15,365 nt of DNA from positions 1 to 15,365 of the forward strand of contig JAEXCA010000023.1 in NCBI GenBank assembly GCA_023393755.1. Reading direction: 5' to 3'. The notes under the pieces were generated by a model. That model did not search any database. It was not told where the DNA came from and was given only the letters and a program-made list of their open reading frames with translations. Within the stretch, counting starts at the first letter, position 1, and every line of letters starts with the position of its first letter. A program made the translations under genes and the position numbers. Of this stretch, positions 13,330 through 15,365 are shown in pieces. The DNA is from Actinomycetes bacterium (GTDB taxonomy: Bacteria; Actinomycetota; Actinomycetes; Propionibacteriales; Propionibacteriaceae).

Positions 13330-13404
13330 GGATCGACGGCGCAGGGCAGGCTCCGTCACAGCCGAGCGGCCGAGGGTTGGGCCATCACCTACCAAGGAGT
13401 TCCG

Positions 13405-14454
13405 ATGGCCTTCCCAATCGCCCGTACCGCGGCCGCGCTGTTGGCCGCCCCCGTCCTGGCCCTGTCCCTCGCCCTGCCGGCCGGCGCCACCGCCGTCGCC
13501 GTGCGGTACCGCCCGCCGATCGACGGCTGGGTCTCCCCCGCACGGACCACCACCGGGTCGGCCGTGCTCGCCTCGGCCCGGCAGTCGACCGGCGTCGTCC
13601 TGATCGACACCACCGTCGACTACGGGATCGGCGCGGCCGCCGGCACCGGGCTCGTCCTCACCTCCGACGGCATCGTGGTCACCAACCACCACGTCGTCGA
13701 GGGCAGCACCCAGGTCGAGGTGACCGACCCGGCCACCGGTGACAGCTACGCCGCCGACGTGATCGGCTACGACCCCGACACCGACGTCGCCGTCCTGCAA
13801 CTCGAGGACGCCAGCGGGCTGGCCACGGTGGCGACCGACACCTCCGCGGTCGCCGAGGGGGACGACGTGACCGCGGTCGGCAACTCCAACGGCGGCGGGG
13901 TGCTGACCGCCGCGTCCGGCGAGGTCACCGACACCGACGCCGACATCGACGTCTCCGGCGACGACGGCAGCGTCGAGCACCTGGCCGACCTGATCGAGGT
14001 GGACGCGACCGTCGTCCCGGGCGACTCCGGCGGAGCCCTGCTGGACGACGACGGCGAGGTGATTGGCATGAATGTGGCCGCCTCCTCCAACGGCACCTCC
14101 GGCTATGCGATCCCGATCTCCACCGTGCTCGACCTGGCCGACCAGATCCTGGCCGGGGACGACTCCGGCGCGGTCACCCTGGGCTACGGACCGGCGCTCG
14201 GCCTGCAGCTGAGCCCCCGGGGCAGTGACCTGCTGGTGGTCGGCGTGGTCTCCGGCAGCGCCGCGGACGAGGCCGGGGTGGCCCCCGGCTCCGTCCTGAC
14301 CGAGTTCGACGGCCACGCACTGACCGACTACTCCGACCTGACCGCCGCGATGGCCAGGCTCTCCCCCGGCGACACCACCCGGCTCAGCTGGCTGGACCCG
14401 TCCGGCACCTCCCAGACCGCCACCGTGACCCTGGGTCGCGCTCCACTCGCCTGA
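13405..14454 (+). CDS. Secreted S1C (HtrA/DegP-like) serine protease with PDZ domain
   Basis: 349 residues. The N-terminus is a Sec signal peptide (hydrophobic 8-26, likely cleavage near AGATA, 27-31). No later membrane anchor is seen, so the product should be secreted. Trypsin-like domain (about 60-245): catalytic His96 in VVTNHHVV, Asp127 in DPDTDVAVLQL, Ser208 in VPGDSGGALL, so the triad is complete. A PDZ domain follows (about 262-345: GLQLSPRGSDLLVVGVVSGSAADEAGVAPGSVLTEFDG), which in HtrA proteins recognises C-terminal tails. The mature protein is very rich in Asp, Thr, Gly and Ala and poor in Lys, fitting an extracellular acidic protein. The ATG at 13405 has AAGGAG 5 bases upstream. The next gene begins 7 bp after the stop, so the two are probably cotranscribed. 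Regulation by an envelope-stress response regulator is plausible from the upstream repeats. Confidence 0.93.
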   Translation: MAFPIARTAAALLAAPVLALSLALPAGATAVAVRYRPPIDGWVSPARTTTGSAVLASARQSTGVVLIDTTVDYGIGAAAGTGLVLTSDGIVVTNHHVVEGSTQVEVTDPATGDSYAADVIGYDPDTDVAVLQLEDASGLATVATDTSAVAEGDDVTAVGNSNGGGVLTAASGEVTDTDADIDVSGDDGSVEHLADLIEVDATVVPGDSGGALLDDDGEVIGMNVAASSNGTSGYAIPISTVLDLADQILAGDDSGAVTLGYGPALGLQLSPRGSDLLVVGVVSGSAADEAGVAPGSVLTEFDGHALTDYSDLTAAMARLSPGDTTRLSWLDPSGTSQTATVTLGRAPLA

Positions 14455-14461
14455 GGCGGCC

Positions 14462-15365
14462 ATGACGACCCGACGCCTCCGCGCCTGGATCGCCGCAGCC
14501 TGCGCGGCCGCCGTCACCCTCACCGGGACGGCGGCCGCCTGGGCCCTGGACCGGTTCGTGATCTGGCACGTCGAGGTCTCCGACGTCAGCCGGTACGAGG
14601 CCGAGAACTCCACCGTCCAGCCCACCACCGCGGAGACCGGCGACGCCGAGCTGACCGACACCGGCTACACCAGGGGCGGGACCTCGATCGCGATCAGCAC
14701 GGTCACCACCGGCTCGGGCGACGACACCCTCACCTACTACGTGGCGGACGTGGTGCTGGCCGACGCCACCGCCCTGCGGTCCGCCTTCGCGCACAACCAG
14801 TTCGGCGAGAACATCACCGAACTGACCAGCGAGATCGCCGCCGAGCACGACGCCGTACTGGCGATCAACGGCGACTACTACGGCTTCCGGGACACCGGGA
14901 TCGTGATCCGCAACGGCGTGATCTACCGCGACGAACCCGCCCGCACCGGGATCGCCTTCCACCTCGACGGGACCGCCAGGATCTACGACGAGACCACCAC
15001 CTCCGCCGAGGAACTGCTGGCCGACGGGGTCTGGAACACCCTGTCGTTCGGCCCGGCGCTGGTCGAGGACGGGGCCGTGGTGGCCGGGATCGACCGGGTC
15101 GAGGTGGACACCAACTTCGGCAACCACTCCATCCAGGGCGAGCAGCCCCGCACCGCGGTCGGGGTGATCGACGCCAACCACCTGGTCTTCGTGGTGGTGG
15201 ACGGCCGCGAGGAGGGCTACAGCCGCGGCGCGACCCTGCCCGAGCTCGCCCAGATCATGCTCGACCTGGGGGCGTCCACCGCCTACAACCAGGACGGCGG
15301 CGGCTCCTCGCCCCGCTACTTCAACGGCGAGGTGGTGAACCCGCCCTCCCACCGGGGTGAGCGTG
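14462..15365 (+). CDS. Phosphodiester glycosidase family protein (NAGPA domain), 3' end outside window
   Basis: 301 codons visible, open to the window end. Start ATG at 14462, with GAGG 5 bases upstream and 7 bp after the protease stop. Residues 7-29 (RAWIAAACAAAVTLTGTAAA and on) form a signal anchor or signal peptide, so the domain lies outside the membrane. Motifs of PF09992: AINGDYYGFR (about 134-143), RTAVGVID, FVVVDGREEGYSRG (about 243-256) and YNQDGGGSS (275-283), the last close to the family's NLDGGGSS. The final visible residues PPSHRGER fit the usual segment before the end, so probably only a few dozen residues are missing. NAGPA in animals uncovers mannose-6-phosphate by cutting a sugar phosphodiester; bacterial members are linked to exopolysaccharide or wall sugar phosphodiesters. 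Substrate unknown here. Confidence 0.9.
   Translation, partial: MTTRRLRAWIAAACAAAVTLTGTAAAWALDRFVIWHVEVSDVSRYEAENSTVQPTTAETGDAELTDTGYTRGGTSIAISTVTTGSGDDTLTYYVADVVLADATALRSAFAHNQFGENITELTSEIAAEHDAVLAINGDYYGFRDTGIVIRNGVIYRDEPARTGIAFHLDGTARIYDETTTSAEELLADGVWNTLSFGPALVEDGAVVAGIDRVEVDTNFGNHSIQGEQPRTAVGVIDANHLVFVVVDGREEGYSRGATLPELAQIMLDLGASTAYNQDGGGSSPRYFNGEVVNPPSHRGER

Noticed and set aside
11593..14661. 1022-codon open frame antisense to the patatin and protease genes
   Set aside because: It lies opposite two well-supported genes, has a low-complexity Gly/Val/Arg/Gln-rich translation and arises from codon bias at high GC.
1..15365. CRISPR arrays, tRNA, rRNA, insertion sequences, attachment sites
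   Set aside because: I found no regularly spaced long repeats, no tRNA-like cloverleaf, no transposase or integrase and no target-site duplications.

Overview
The window is very GC-rich, uses many GTG starts, and shows strong third-position G/C bias. Its protein families (TPR/CHAT-type protease, CUT2 sugar importer, patatin with membrane insert, secreted S1C protease) fit a high-GC actinobacterium. Two copies of a CCCTTCGACAAGCTCAGGGA-type extragenic repeat would suit Propionibacteriaceae or Nocardioidaceae-like genomes, but I cannot assign a genus from sequence alone. There is no insertion sequence, tRNA, rRNA or CRISPR array. Both window ends cut through genes.

Layout. (1) 1-519 (+): the C-terminal end of a CHAT-domain (caspase-like) protein. 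(2) 520-845: a convergent non-coding stretch with three 11-bp-spaced repeats, two adjacent hairpins whose minus-strand loops carry C6 and C7 runs (the layout that defines actinobacterial 6C RNA), and a 15-bp terminator-like hairpin. (3) 846-1220 (-): a rhodanese lipoprotein behind a CsoR/CstR-like ATACCC-N4-GGGTAT palindrome, which suggests copper or persulfide control. (4) 1318-3003 (-): an ABC-F ATPase. (5) 3004-3296: an intergenic region with two dispersed-repeat copies and a possible operon terminator.

(6) The core of the window is a minus-strand sugar-type operon, 9311 to 3297, in transcription order: substrate-binding lipoprotein, double ATPase, permease, permease, RpiB/LacAB-type isomerase, PF07090-type GATase-like protein. 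Spacing is tight (ATGA and TGATG overlaps), except for a 73-bp gap holding a 12-bp hairpin after the binding-protein gene. A divergent LacI-family regulator (9569-10612, +) is separated from the operon by a perfect 13-bp inverted repeat in which each arm is itself a LacI-type operator. The likely logic is that LacI senses an imported sugar or its product, represses both directions, and the two cytoplasmic enzymes process the phosphorylated product. No kinase or dehydrogenase is present, so the pathway must be completed elsewhere. The isomerase lacks the histidines RpiB uses for ring opening and phosphate binding, so an acyclic (for example tetrulose-phosphate) or otherwise unusual substrate is possible.

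(7) 10622-11155 (-): a Nudix hydrolase, with a 16-bp perfect inverted repeat upstream. (8) 11332-13290 (+): a large patatin-like lipase with two inserted membrane segments and a CxxC...CxxH motif. (9) 13405-14454 and 14462-end (+): a secreted HtrA-like S1C protease and a membrane-anchored phosphodiester-glycosidase (NAGPA-type) protein, probably one operon, behind 8-bp direct repeats at 11-bp pitch that resemble an OmpR-family response-regulator site.

The parts most worth following are the 6C-like RNA, the unusual isomerase/GATase-like pair with its importer, the operators at 1252-1273 and 9418-9450, and the patatin's inserted domains.
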